64,000 nucleotides of DNA. It comes from Trichodelitschia bisporula (lineage: Eukaryota; Ascomycota; Dothideomycetes; Phaeotrichales; Phaeotrichaceae). The stretch covers positions 62,001 to 126,000 of the forward strand of contig ML996706.1 of the NCBI GenBank assembly GCA_010356995.1, read 5' to 3'. Under the pieces are notes generated by a model. That model did not search any database, was not told where the DNA came from, and worked only from the letters and a program-made list of their open reading frames with translations. Within the stretch, counting starts at the first letter, position 1; each line of letters opens with the position of its first letter. The position numbers and the translations under genes were made by a program. Shown piece by piece: positions 10,449-20,135 of this stretch.

Positions 10449-13085
10449 TGTATCTTCTCAGAAAGTTTTCTTCATCAGCTTGATCAGAATCACGAAGGTA
10501 TTTCATCATTGAGGATACCGGCCATGGCCTTGAGGGACGAAGACTTAGCTGTGCCGGAGATATCAACCTATACCGATGTAAGCGTGTTCGAGACGACTAC
10601 GAAAAAGCTGACCTAAGACAAAGCAGAGGCCAGACCAGGAATATCGAGAACGAGAAGAGAGATGACCCGGAGGTCTACGAAAGAGACGATCTGATATAAC
10701 CCAGAGGCCAGGCCAAGAAGACCGAGTACGAGAAGAGAGTTGACCCGAAGGTCTACGAGAAAGCTGGCCGGATACAAACCCGGATCAGCAAAGAGTGACC
10801 TGAAGGTCTACGAGAAAGCTGGCTTGAGACAAATCCAAGGCAAAGCCAAGAAGATCGAGTACGAAAAGAGTGTTGGCGCGAAGGCGTACGAAAAAGCCGG
10901 CCTGATACAAACCAGAGATCAGACCAAGAAAGTTGTCTACGAAAAGAGAGCTGACCCAAAGAGCCCGTATCTTCTCAGAGAATATTCTTCGTCATCGCGA
11001 TCAGAGACGTGCATATGTCTGTCATCATTGGAGATACAGGCGATAGCCTTGAGGGACATTGACTCAGCATCTCGGAGACATGAACATATACCGATGTAAG
11101 CGCGCTCGAGACTGAGCTGACCCGAAGGTGTACGAAAAAGCTGACCTGAGATAACTCAGATGCCGGACCAAGAAGAGTGACGACCCGAAGGTCTACGAGA
11201 AAGCTGGCCTGCAACGAACCAGAGACCACACCCAGAGGAGAGTTGACTCGAAGGTCTACGAGAAAGCTGACCTGGGAAAACAGGCCAGACCAAGAAGATT
11301 GAGTATGAAAGTTGCCCGAAGGCCGAGTACGATAGTTGACCCGAAAGTCAAGTACGAGATGAACCTTGTCAAGCCGTTGTATCTTCTCAGTCAATATCAT
11401 TCGTCAGCTTCATCAGAGACGTGCAAATGTCTGTCATCATTGAAGATACAGGCGATGACCTTGAGGGACATTGACTCAGCGTATCGGAGACATAAACCTA
11501 TACCGATGTAAGCGTGTTCGAACAGAGCTGATCCGAAGGTCTACGAGAAAGCGGCCTGAGACGAACCAACGGCCAGACCAAGAAGAGTGATGACACGAAA
11601 GCGTACGAGAAAGCCGTACTGAGCAAACCGGAAGCCGGACCAAGAGGAGTTGACCCGGAGGTCTACGAAAAGGCTGACCTGAGACGAAGCAAAGGCCAGA
11701 GAGTTGACCTGAGACGAAGCAAAGGCCAGAGAGTTGACCTGAAGATTTACGAAATGACTGGCCAGAGAAGGATCAGAGGCCAGACTAAGAAGATTGAGTA
11801 CGAGATGACCACCAAGGTCGAGATACGACACAGCTGAGCCATGTCAACCCTTTGTATCTTCCCAGAAAAGCTTCGTCAACTTGTTCAGAGCTTATGTTCC
11901 ATCATTTGAAGATACAAGGCATGACCTTAAGGGATGAAGATTCACCTGTCTCGGAGACATAAACCTATACCGATGTAAGTGTATTCGCGACGAACGACCC
12001 GAAAAGCTTCCCAAGACAGTTACGAGAGAGGCTGCCCAAGGCAGCTAAAAAGTACGAGACAACTTGTCTTTGGCACGTCCAAAGAAGGATACGAGAGATG
12101 TCGGCCTTTGAGGGCGCAACGGGCGTACGAAAGATGTCGACCTCCAAGGGCGACGGCGTACGAAAGACCTCCCTGACCTCTGGGGTGCGGAGAGAGTACG
12201 AGATGATCACCAAAATCCACTTACCTGACAGGACCACAAAGGTCGAGATGCGAGACCGGTGAGCCATCTCACACCCCCGTATCTTCTCAGGAGGGCTTCG
12301 TCAACTTGTTCAAAAGCTGTTTTCATCATCGAAGATATAGGCTCTCCCGGAGATACATGAACCTATGCTAATGTACACAGTATTCGAGACAAACGACCCG
12401 GCGGACTCAAAACAATTACGAAAGAAGTTGCCCCAGGCAACTAAAAAGTACGAGACAACTTGCCTTTAGCAAGTCCAAAAAAAAATACGAGAGATGCCGA
12501 CTTCAGAGGGCGCGACGTGGATACGAAATATCCTCTTGACCTCTTAGGACGCGGAGAAGAGTACGAGATGTCTTCCAAATCCACTTACCTGACAGGACCA
12601 CGAAGGTCGAGATGCGAGAGAGGTAAGCCATCTCAAACCCCCGTATCTTCTCAGAAGAGCTTCGTCATCTTGTTAAGAAGCTTTTGTTTCGTCATCGAAG
12701 ATACAGGCCACACTCACCCGTCTCGGAGTGACATAAAACCTATACCGATGTAAAGAGTGTGCGAGATGGACGACCCAAAAATTCCACAAGGGTTACGAGA
12801 AAGGTTGCCAATGGCAATTCCATTGGATAACTGAATAGATACGAGACAACTTGCCAACGACAAGTCCAAAAAAGCGTACGAAAGATTTCGACCTCTGAGG
12901 GCGCGGAGGAGTACGAGATGACTACTAAAATCCACCTACCTGATGGGACCACGAGACTAAGATACGAGACAGGTGAGCCATATCAACCCTGTGTACCTTC
13001 TCAGAAATGCTTCCTCAACTTGTTAGGAGCTTGCTCCATCATTTGAAGATACAGGGCATGCCTTCAGGGTTGAAGTCTCACCTGC
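10449..13085. repeat. Palindromic core copies 1 to 7 with their linkers
   Basis: Cores at about 10449-10580, 10970-11099, 11380-11509, 11825-11977, 12244-12374, 12606-12753 and 12957-13085. Each has GTATCTTCTCAG or a close variant, a central TTGTTCAGAGCTT-like stretch, GAAGATACAGG, and in most the right arm CTCGGAGACATAAACC. Copies 4 to 7 also have a left arm CGAGACAGGTGAGCC complementary to the right-arm CACCTGTCTCGG. Linkers between copies 2 and 4 use GACCCGAAGGTCTACGAG, itself a small hairpin (GACC, CGAA loop, GGTC). Linkers after 11990 contain GCTGCC-CAA-GGCAGC (12031-12045) and GTTGCC-CCA-GGCAAC (12427-12441). Confidence 0.75.
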
Positions 13086-13093
13086 CTCGAATT

Positions 13094-13417
13094 GTCAATG
13101 GCAAGCGAGAGAGCGTTAGTATACGGAAAAGCTTGCCAACGGCAAGTGAGAGAGCGCAACAATAAGAGAGAACTTGCCCACAGCAAGTGAGAGAACGCAA
13201 CCATACGAAAGAACTTGCCCATGGCAAGTGAGAACGCAACCATACGAGAGAACTTGCCCGTGGCAAGTGAGAACGCAACCATACGAGAGAACTTGCCTAT
13301 GGCAAGTGAGAGAACGCAACTATACGAGAGAACTTGCCAGTGGCAAGTGTAAGAGCGCAACCATACGAGAGAACTTTTTTATTGCAAGTGGGAAAGCGTT
13401 CCCAGGGCAAACGCTTT
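13094..13417. repeat. Hairpin minisatellite, about seven units of 40-46 bp
   Basis: Units consist of ACTTGCC, a 3-nt loop (AAC, CAT, CGT, TAT, AGT and similar), GGCAAGT, then GAGAGAACGCAACCATACG. Stems are nearly invariant while loops differ from unit to unit. The block closes with a further perfect 8-bp hairpin, AAAGCGTT at 13393-13400 and AACGCTTT at 13410-13417. Confidence 0.8.
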
Positions 13418-13430
13418 TAAAGTTTTACGT

Positions 13431-13596
13431 CAGATAGGTTTATGTTTCTTCAACACAGGTGAGTCAAGTCAACCCTTTGTATATCCTCAGAAATGCCCAT
13501 TAACTTGTTCAGAGCTTGTCTCATCATTTGAAGATACAGGGCATGCCTTCAGGGTTGAAGACTCACCTGCCTCGAAGAGACACAAACCTATCGATG
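13431..13596. repeat. Palindromic core copy 8 (166 bp)
   Basis: Left arm starts CAGATAGGTTTATGTTTCTT and ends in CAGGTGAGTC; right arm GACTCACCTGCCTCGAAGAG then ACACAAACCTATCGATG is its near complement. A second, inner pair is CCCTTTGTATATCCTC with GAAGATACAGGG. The whole unit could fold into a long imperfect stem-loop. Confidence 0.8.
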
Positions 13597-13870
13597 TAAA
13601 CAGTGACCGTAGCGGCGGAGACGCGAAGTACGAAAGAATTTGTCCCTGACAGGTGTGGCCGTTGCGGCGGAGACACGAAGGTACGAAAAAACTTGCCTAT
13701 GGCAAGTGCGGCCATAGCGGCGTAGACATGATGGTCTCTAAGAGTTGTCTAATGGTCAACTATACGAAAGAACTTGCCAATAACAAGTGAGGGAGCGCAA
13801 ATTTAAGAAAAAATTTGCCCATGACAAGTGAGCGTTGCCTAGGGCGGGCAAAGGCTCTAAAGGCTTACAT

Positions 13871-14026
13871 CAGATAGGTTTATGTCTCTTCCAGAGAGGT
13901 GAGTCAAGTCAAACCTTTATCTCCTCAGAAATACCCTTCAACTTGTTCAGGACTGACTCATCATTTGGAGATATAGGGCTTGCCTTGAGGCTCCCCTGTC
14001 TTGAAGAGACACAAACCTATCGATAA
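13871..14026. repeat. Palindromic core copy 9 (156 bp)
   Basis: Left arm CAGATAGGTTTATGTCTCTT pairs with right arm AAGAGACACAAACCTATCG; about 28 of 33 positions are complementary over the full arms by hand alignment. The right end contains TATCGATAAAC. Confidence 0.8.
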
Positions 14027-14228
14027 ACTGTACGAAAGAACTTGCCTATGACAAGTGAGAGAGCCGAACTTTAAGAAAAAACTTGTCCAGGACAAGTGTG
14101 GGCGTAGCGGCGGAGACACGAAGGTCTCTAAGAGTTGTCCAGTGGTCAACTGTACGAAAGAACTTGCCCATGACAAGTGAGATAGCGCAACATTAAGAAA
14201 AAACTTGCCTATGACAAGTGAGTGAGAT

Positions 14229-14386
14229 CAGATAGGGTTATGTCTCTTCTAGATAGGTGAGTCAAGTCAAGCCTTTGTATCTCCTCAGAAATGCCCTTCA
14301 ACTTGTTCAGGACTGACTCATCATTTGAAGATACTGGGCTTGCCTTGAGGTTTACCTGCCTCGAAGAGACACAAACCAATTGATGA
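14229..14386. repeat. Palindromic core copy 10 (158 bp)
   Basis: Left arm CAGATAGGGTTATGTCTCTT, right arm CGAAGAGACACAAACC. Central segment AACTTGTTCAGGACTGACTC is shared almost unchanged with copy 9, so copies 9 and 10 are the closest pair and probably the most recent duplication. Confidence 0.8.
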
Positions 14387-14392
14387 ACTGTA

Positions 14393-14706
14393 CGAAAGAA
14401 CTTGTCTATGACAAGTGTGGCCGTAGCGGCGGAGAGTACGAAAGAACTTGCCTATGGCAAGTGTACGAAAGAACTTGTCGATGACAAGTGTGGCCATAAC
14501 GGCGGAGACACGAAGGTCTCGAAGAGTTGTCCAATGGTCAACTGTACGATAGAACTTGCCTGTAGCAAGTGTACGAAAGAACTTGTCGATGACAAGTGTA
14601 CGAAAGAACTTGCCAATGACAAGTGTACGAAAGAACTTGCCAATGACAAGTGTACGAAAGAACTTGCCAATGACAAGTGTACGAAAGAACTTGCCAATGA
14701 CAAGTG
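14393..14706. repeat. 27-bp hairpin minisatellite, right end of the array
   Basis: Units are GTACGAAAGA followed by ACTTGnC-nnn-GnCAAGT. The last four units are identical, reading ACTTGCC-AAT-GACAAGT in the stem, while earlier ones read ACTTGTC-TAT-GACAAGT (14400-14416) or ACTTGCC-TAT-GGCAAGT (14446-14462). Because the unit is 27 bp, repetitive frames stay open on both strands (for example 14402-14707 plus), but these are not taken as genes. Confidence 0.8.
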
Positions 14707-14750
14707 AGAAAGCGTGGCCTGAGGCAGACGCTGATGTTTTACTTACCTGG

Positions 14751-16653
14751 TATTTGGGTCGAAGCCATGACACTGTATGTCGAGGCAGTGTGCAGTCAAA
14801 AGTCGATGGGGGCGTTGGGTGGAGCAAAGAGTGGAAGAAAAGGTGCTGCAGTCAAAGACTGTGGAAGAAGATGTGGATGTGGATGTAAAGGAAAGGTTTC
14901 TGGAGAGCCCCTCGAGGGGTATTTAAGGACCTGGGGAGCGCTAGTTGATATCGTGGGCACCGCTGGTGGATTCACCACAGCAGGCAGGTACCAGGGGTGC
15001 CAGCATTATGGGAGTGTGGGGAGGGGGACGATGAGGTGAATCGCTAGTTGATTTGCCAGAACGGGCGGGTACGCTGGGGTGGCGGCACGATGTGGGTGTG
15101 CGGAGCGGACGATGAGGTGAATGATTGCTATCGGGTGGGTGCTGCTGCAGCGGGTGATGGGCGGCACACGCTTTTTCCGAGCAGGTGCAATTTGGTACCC
15201 CATTCACTGGCACCTGCCAAACCGGGTCGAGCCCATCGGCCCATGCCGACTCGGTACCGGCTCCATGCCGGCTTGGCACCGGCCCGTGCCGACTCGGCAC
15301 CGTCACATGCCGACTCGGCACCAGCCACATACCGACTCAGTGCCGGCCATATACCGGCCATAACAACCGGGTGCAAGCGGCAACTTAATGAGTGAGCGGG
15401 CCGATGCTTGAAGAGAGCACATCAAAGGAGATGGGGAAGCATTTCACTGGGTTTGTTCAGCAAACGTATACGAATCGTAATTAGCATCGGATGGCGAAGA
15501 ACACATTGTACATGGAATGGTGAAGAGGAAACCGAGCCTTGAGTTTGATAGCGAGCGAGCAAGTATGCGATTTGCAATGCAATTGTGCTTTACGAACTAT
15601 GAACCATAATGATCTACAAATATAATGCTGCAAGTCAAGCGGAGAAGCCAACCCTCCTTGGCTCCAACAGCATCTACTAGCGTGTCAAACCGTATGATGC
15701 ACGATGCTGAACCGGTTATCATACTGGGGAAGGAAATGCGGTATTTCTAGGGCTCCAGAACGAAATGCTTTGAGAAGAGTTTGCTCTATGATAAAAATCC
15801 ATGGGAAGAGGTGAGGTTGGAGCTCACGGACAACATGTTACCAGTTGAAAATATCAGTGCATGTGATTCAAGGACTCGATGCTCCATAACGAGGTCGTGG
15901 AAAATTTCTTGAGACTCTGAAGCTTATGATGGGAGAGAGTGGTACCCGTATATTGCCTAAAGGCGCTCTCCATGGATAACAATCCTAGTTCATGAGCAGC
16001 GGACGCTTCATTGTGTAGCAGGGTAATAATCTACAGCTTCATGGATGTTCCGAATGGGAAAATCCCACTCCGGTCCAGCCTCGTCCACCAGCACGTGATC
16101 GAGCCTTGCGCCCCAAGGCGGTGATGGACATGTGATGCTGAATTAACAGTGAAGGTCCAAAGGATGGCAAACGCGGTCTAGAGTTCAAGTAATGCAGTTC
16201 ACTCATCTATGACATTTCAAATATATTTCTCATCAACGCCTCTGTGATCCTCCTTTCGAGCTTTTGGTATATGCCGCCGGCCAAATTTTGGCAGCGATTT
16301 TGGTAGAATGCCACGATGGTGCTCAGGAGCATCACCAACTTTCATGGCGTTACGAGCCAGCACTCAACTAAAAGGTTGATGCACTATCACCAAGGCTTCT
16401 AGCATAGCGTCACATATGGCGCTTGATTACCTGCAGTACCTGTTACCCGATGCACCCATTACCCGCAGCATCCATACCCGCAACGCCCATCGCGCTCAGT
16501 CCCCATTACCCGCGGAACACATCACCTGCAAGAATTCATGAACTTCAAGGTCAAAAATCAGCAAACCTTAGGATCAATATTTAGCTCCAGAACACCTAAA
16601 AATGAATTTATTCCCCTAATAATGTCGACGTTCCATCAAATCTCCAATGTCTT
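14751..16653. other. Intergenic region right of the array
   Basis: No supported gene. Holds a small GC-rich palindromic minisatellite near 15.3 kb and, at 16435-16520, several TACCCGCA-like repeats that do not amount to a telomeric tract. Confidence 0.5.
15230..15360. repeat. GC-rich palindromic minisatellite
   Basis: Five to six units of about 21-24 bp around TGCCGACTCGGCACC. Several are perfect short palindromes, such as GTGCCGA-C-TCGGCAC at 15286-15300 and TGCCGA-C-TCGGCA at 15308-15320. Others diverge on both sides. Confidence 0.75.
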
Positions 16654-18203
16654 TCAATGAAGTCCCTTCCGTGCCCAAACCGCCTCCAAAAACGCCGCAT
16701 AGCTCCACGTCAAATCCCGCGCACCACGCTCAAAGCCCTTCTCGCGATCAAACTGTTCGCTCAGACTGCCGGCCTCATCGGTATGCTTTCTGACGACTGC
16801 CAAAAAGTCGTCGCCCACGGCCTTCAGTCTCGCCAGTATCGTGTCAAATTTGGTCTCCCCAGCAGCGAATCCCGCTCCGGATTGTAGATTGTCATCGCGA
16901 AGAAGTGCGCGCCAAAACGGGACACCGATATCCGTAACGTTGACGACGCCTACGCTTTGCGCCCGAGCGGCGCGGAGATAGAGAACCTGGGCAACGGTGC
17001 TTGTGCAGAGAAACCACGGGTTGCCCATACCAGGCACCAGCTCGTAGCCGTCATAGCCATCCTCCGGGTATCGTCCAATTCCGACGCCTCGCAAGGGATC
17101 AGTGTCCGCGGCGTCATCCGCGGCGTTGATCGGGAATCGGGTGGCCATGTCTTTGACCAAGCCCAGTAACGTGGCCAAAACCTCATCGCTGAATACCGGG
17201 AGAGGCAAACTTCCGTCAGCGCGAGTGCCGTGGACAGCGCCGAGCAGAACACCGCAATCCAGTCCACTTCGGTCGCTATCAAACGTCTCGATAATGTAAC
17301 CTTTACTGCTGTCGCGGAAGCGAAGCAGCATGTTGTCCACCTCCGCTGCTTGTTGAATATACCAGTCTCCCGCGCCGGGGTCGCCCAGGACGTAGGCTAT
17401 CTTCGCGCCCTCCTTCAGCGCCCTTGCCTGAACGGCGGCGGTAAAGAAATGCATGCCGGAGACTTCCTCCCAGAGATCGAAGCCTTGCTGGTTCCAGTAT
17501 TGAGCGACGTACTCCAGATCAGCCTTGAGTGGTGAGCGCGGAGGCATTTCTGCCTTGTAGATGTCCGAAAACGTATCGCGGTTGGCAGCCCAGCGCTCCG
17601 GGTACGTCATGTTGAGAGCGTGGATCCATGAGATGAGTGTAAGGGCGCGTAGAGCAGGACCGTCGTGCTGAGGCCTTCCCCATGGGAGAGTGTAGGGCGT
17701 AGCATTTACGTAAAACTTTGGTTCTCCGAGGCCAGCAAGCGAGGGCGTAGATTGTAAGAGACTCGTGAGCGACGTATAGGCAGTAAGGAAAGGATTCAGA
17801 GAATGTTGCGAAAGGTATGAATGCGGATCAGAAGAATAAAATGATACGAGGGTGGAAGCTGTTAAGGCTGCGTCTCGGGTCCCTAAGGCACATTAGACTG
17901 CGGAAGAGACGGGGATTAAAGGATGGAAGTACATTGGTAGTAGTAGTCAGGATGCGCATGAGAGGGGCTTGCGATCACAGTGCCCGGCACGCAATCAGGG
18001 CAATTGGATCCGCCAGGAGCTATATTCTTGAGAAGATTGTCCAGCGCTATCTTCTCTTCCTCTTGCAACCAAGCATCAAGAGACAAGTCTACGTTAAGTG
18101 AGGCTTTCCAAGCATGAGTCGGGATGAAGATTTGAGGCTGAAGGAGAGCGTAGACATCGAGGAAGAGGTAGGCGACAACGATGAACGGGAAAAGGACAGT
18201 CAT
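16654..18203 (-). CDS. Glucoamylase (GH15), secreted, no starch-binding domain
   Basis: Glucan 1,4-alpha-glucosidase that releases glucose from the non-reducing ends of starch or glycogen outside the cell. Exon 1 is 18203-17933 and exon 2 17882-16654, with a 50-nt intron; the joint completes the Trp of HPDYYYQWTRDAAL, a GH15 hallmark. The product has 499 residues and starts with a hydrophobic signal peptide (MTVLFPFIVVAYLFLDVYA). The general acid lies in DLWEEVSGMHFFTAAV (Glu 229/230) and the catalytic base in LSEQFDREKGF (Glu 466), matching Glu179 and Glu400 of Aspergillus glucoamylase. The GH15 barrel ends close to the stop, so the CBM20 starch-binding domain and its Ser/Thr linker found in many industrial homologues are absent. 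It borders the large repeat zone at its 3' side. Confidence 0.93.
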
Positions 18204-18977
18204 GGCGCTGACGGATAAAGAAGAGATCTAGGGAGTCACGTCACAGCGTGGGAGGAAAAAGAGGTCTGTACGGGTAGAGGCTTAGCTCAAATTACACTGC
18301 GGTATATCCTTTGAAGCACAGAAAGATGAAGTCATGCGGAGAGCGGAGAGCGGGGAAGCTGGTATGACGGGACACGCGCTCTTTCCGCCAGTAAGATGCT
18401 GAGATAGCTGGTAAGGTACTTTGTACTGCAGTACAAGTTCGAGGAGCAAACAGGGTGACTGAAGAGCACAGGATGCGGTGGCAATGAACACCAGGAGCGT
18501 GAGCTTTACAGTACTCGCATTCGATGGCGTGTGGATGGGTCATGCGCTGATCTCCCATGCAGATCTCAAGGGTGCGGCAGGCGGCCTTTGTTTTCTCCGA
18601 CCCAAGTCTTATATGTCACTTCAAGTCACCAACATCGCGAATGAATCAATCATGATACGATCTCTGTGAATTTGTTCCTGTAAATTTGTTCCGGACGAAG
18701 TTGAGACATTGATGAAGTCAAAGAGAAAGCCTCATTCATCATGTCTACTCGAAAGTCTGGAGCTCCATTGTCGAATTAGATCAATTTTGCAAGGTTTCGC
18801 GAGAGCGCTCAAGTACAATCGCATCGAATGCGTCCCTCCGACAAGCACCGTCTTTGTTTAGCCGTCGATGACATCTTCCGGGCGGACTTCATCGCGCAAT
18901 GGCGATGACCCGTGAAGACTGAGTGAAACTTCTCCGGTGCCCAATCCTCCAAAGCTCTCGGCACCCTGTATTCCGTA
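18204..18977. other. Promoter region of the glucoamylase, otherwise empty
   Basis: Upstream of the minus-strand glucoamylase start and downstream of the next minus-strand gene. No gene or repeat recognised. Confidence 0.5.
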
Positions 18978-19435
18978 TCAGCAAGTTCTCTCACCGCAAT
19001 ATGTCCGACTGACTCTGGAAAAACTGAAGCGTGGAAGCCCCTGGAGCAACGGGTCCCAGTACGGAAGGACGCTGAAGTAGAAATTGCGCTCTCTAACCGC
19101 ACGCTCAAGGCGGTTAGTGGTGTGATTATCCATATCCCAGTTGGCGGCCATGTAGCACACCCAACCTTCCAAGTTGTTGAGCCCGGTCCAATGGTCTGCG
19201 AAACTGAAGTCCCATTGCTCCTCCAAGTCGGATATCTCCCAGAGGAACGGACGATCGCCATGATAGACGAGGAAAGCCTGATTTATAAGAGAAGAAATAT
19301 ATCTAGGGGCCGACTTACGGAGTATCCCCTTGGGAGACGTCTCTCATGCTGCAACGCATACAGCCACGCACAGAGGTACTGTGGGATGACCAGCGGCGGC
19401 GGGATAGCCATGTTTGTGGCGTTTTCGTCGTCCAT
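18978..19435 (-). CDS. Hypothetical protein, 138 residues or longer
   Basis: Exon 1 (19435-19319) and exon 2 (19277-18978) are joined by a 41-nt intron with a GTAAGT donor and an AATCAG acceptor; splicing fuses LQHERRLPRGYS to AFLVYHGDRPFLWEISDLEE. The composition is typical of a folded soluble protein with many aromatics (DHWTGLNNLEGWVCYMAANW, YFSVLPYWDPLLQ). No known motif, signal peptide or membrane segment is visible and I do not recognise the family. The ATG at 19435 is the first methionine in the frame, but the frame is open for 12 codons upstream and coding-like sequence continues further upstream, so this may be the 3' half of a longer gene. Confidence 0.6.
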
Positions 19436-20135
19436 TGGAAATGCTAACAATCGTTGTTTGTTGGCAGTGATCAAGGGGCCTCATTGATGGCAGAAGACGG
19501 CTTTCGGTAGCTGCCAAGGTCAGTGGAGCGCGTGGCGGCGACGGCTTGGAGGGGGCGCTTCGGGCACCGCTATCAGCAGAACAGGGTGGGTTTTTGCCCG
19601 GCGGCGGAAGGCGGTTGAGACACGACACGCGGCACAAGCGGCAGGGCACTCGGCTCCGGTGCCGACACCGCAAACAGCGTCGATTTCGGCCTCGGGATCG
19701 GCCTCGAAGTCCACCGCAGGTGCGCCGTCGGGAACCGAGTCGGCGAATTGAACTTCGGCTGCCATATTGCGTCTTAAAGCACTTCCCAAAGTTGAACGAC
19801 TTCGACCTGGTCCGTTACGCCATGCAATGTCAGGGTTTCCTTAGGCGAAATCGATGATGAAAAGTACGGATGCGGTCAGTGTATCGGAGTATCGGCATGA
19901 AAGCTAACACCCTTAGGCGCAGTCCATCAGCCTATTGAAATGTCTGGACACGAAAATCGCATGAAGAGCCGCCGGCGTTGTTTGTGGCAGATTTCAGCCG
20001 GGCCTTGACCGTACCGTCAATACTCCATTTCAGGGCCGTAGTATCATAATGAGCAGGAGACAGCAGGGCCTCTTTGTGGAGGCCTAGCTTGCCATACTGG
20101 GGAATATTCAGCTCGGCTTCCACAATATGTACCAC
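19436..20135 (-). other. Possible further minus-strand exons, unresolved
   Basis: Three coding-like blocks lie on the minus strand: AAEVQFADSVPDGAPAVDF and onward (about 19766-19520, high G/C at third positions), SPKETLTLHGVTDQ (about 19850-19805), and ELNIPQYGKLGLHKEALLS (20135-19932). Stops and frame changes separate them, and donors with a good consensus are lacking. They could be 5' exons of the gene at 18978-19435, a second gene, or a decayed gene. Confidence 0.3.

Larger units (their letters stand above)
9612..14750. repeat. 5.1-kb array of hairpin-forming degenerate tandem repeats
   Basis: The interval is built from one recurring pattern: a conserved core of about 130-165 bp, containing TATCTTCTCAG near its left and AACCTATACCGATGTAA or AACCTATCGATG at its right, alternating with tracts of short repeats rich in TACGAAA and TACGAGA. 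Ten cores start near 10449, 10970, 11380, 11825, 12244, 12606, 12957, 13431, 13871 and 14229, a spacing of roughly 350-520 bp. The linker motif drifts across the array: GACCCGAAGG type on the left, GTTGCC/GGCAAC in the middle, ACTTGCC/GGCAAGT on the right. Open frames inside are by-products of repeat units whose length is a multiple of three (for example 27 bp) and are open on both strands. No transposase, reverse transcriptase, terminal repeats or target duplication were seen. I do not recognise the family. Confidence 0.85.

Noticed and set aside
13094-14706. CRISPR-like array (palindromic repeats with short variable segments)
   Set aside because: Variable parts are only 3-nt loops, not spacers; there are no cas genes and the genome is eukaryotic.
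14402-14707. Open frame with repeated CTKELANDK
   Set aside because: It arises from stop-free 27-bp repeat units and has equally open counterparts in other frames and on the minus strand; no start context, splice or composition evidence.
9612-14750. Remnant of a transposon or retroelement
   Set aside because: No transposase, reverse transcriptase, integrase or target-site duplication could be seen, and the unit is an internal tandem array.
16435-16520. Telomere-like TACCC repeats
   Set aside because: The TACCCGCA units are irregular and do not form TTAGGG/CCCTAA tracts.
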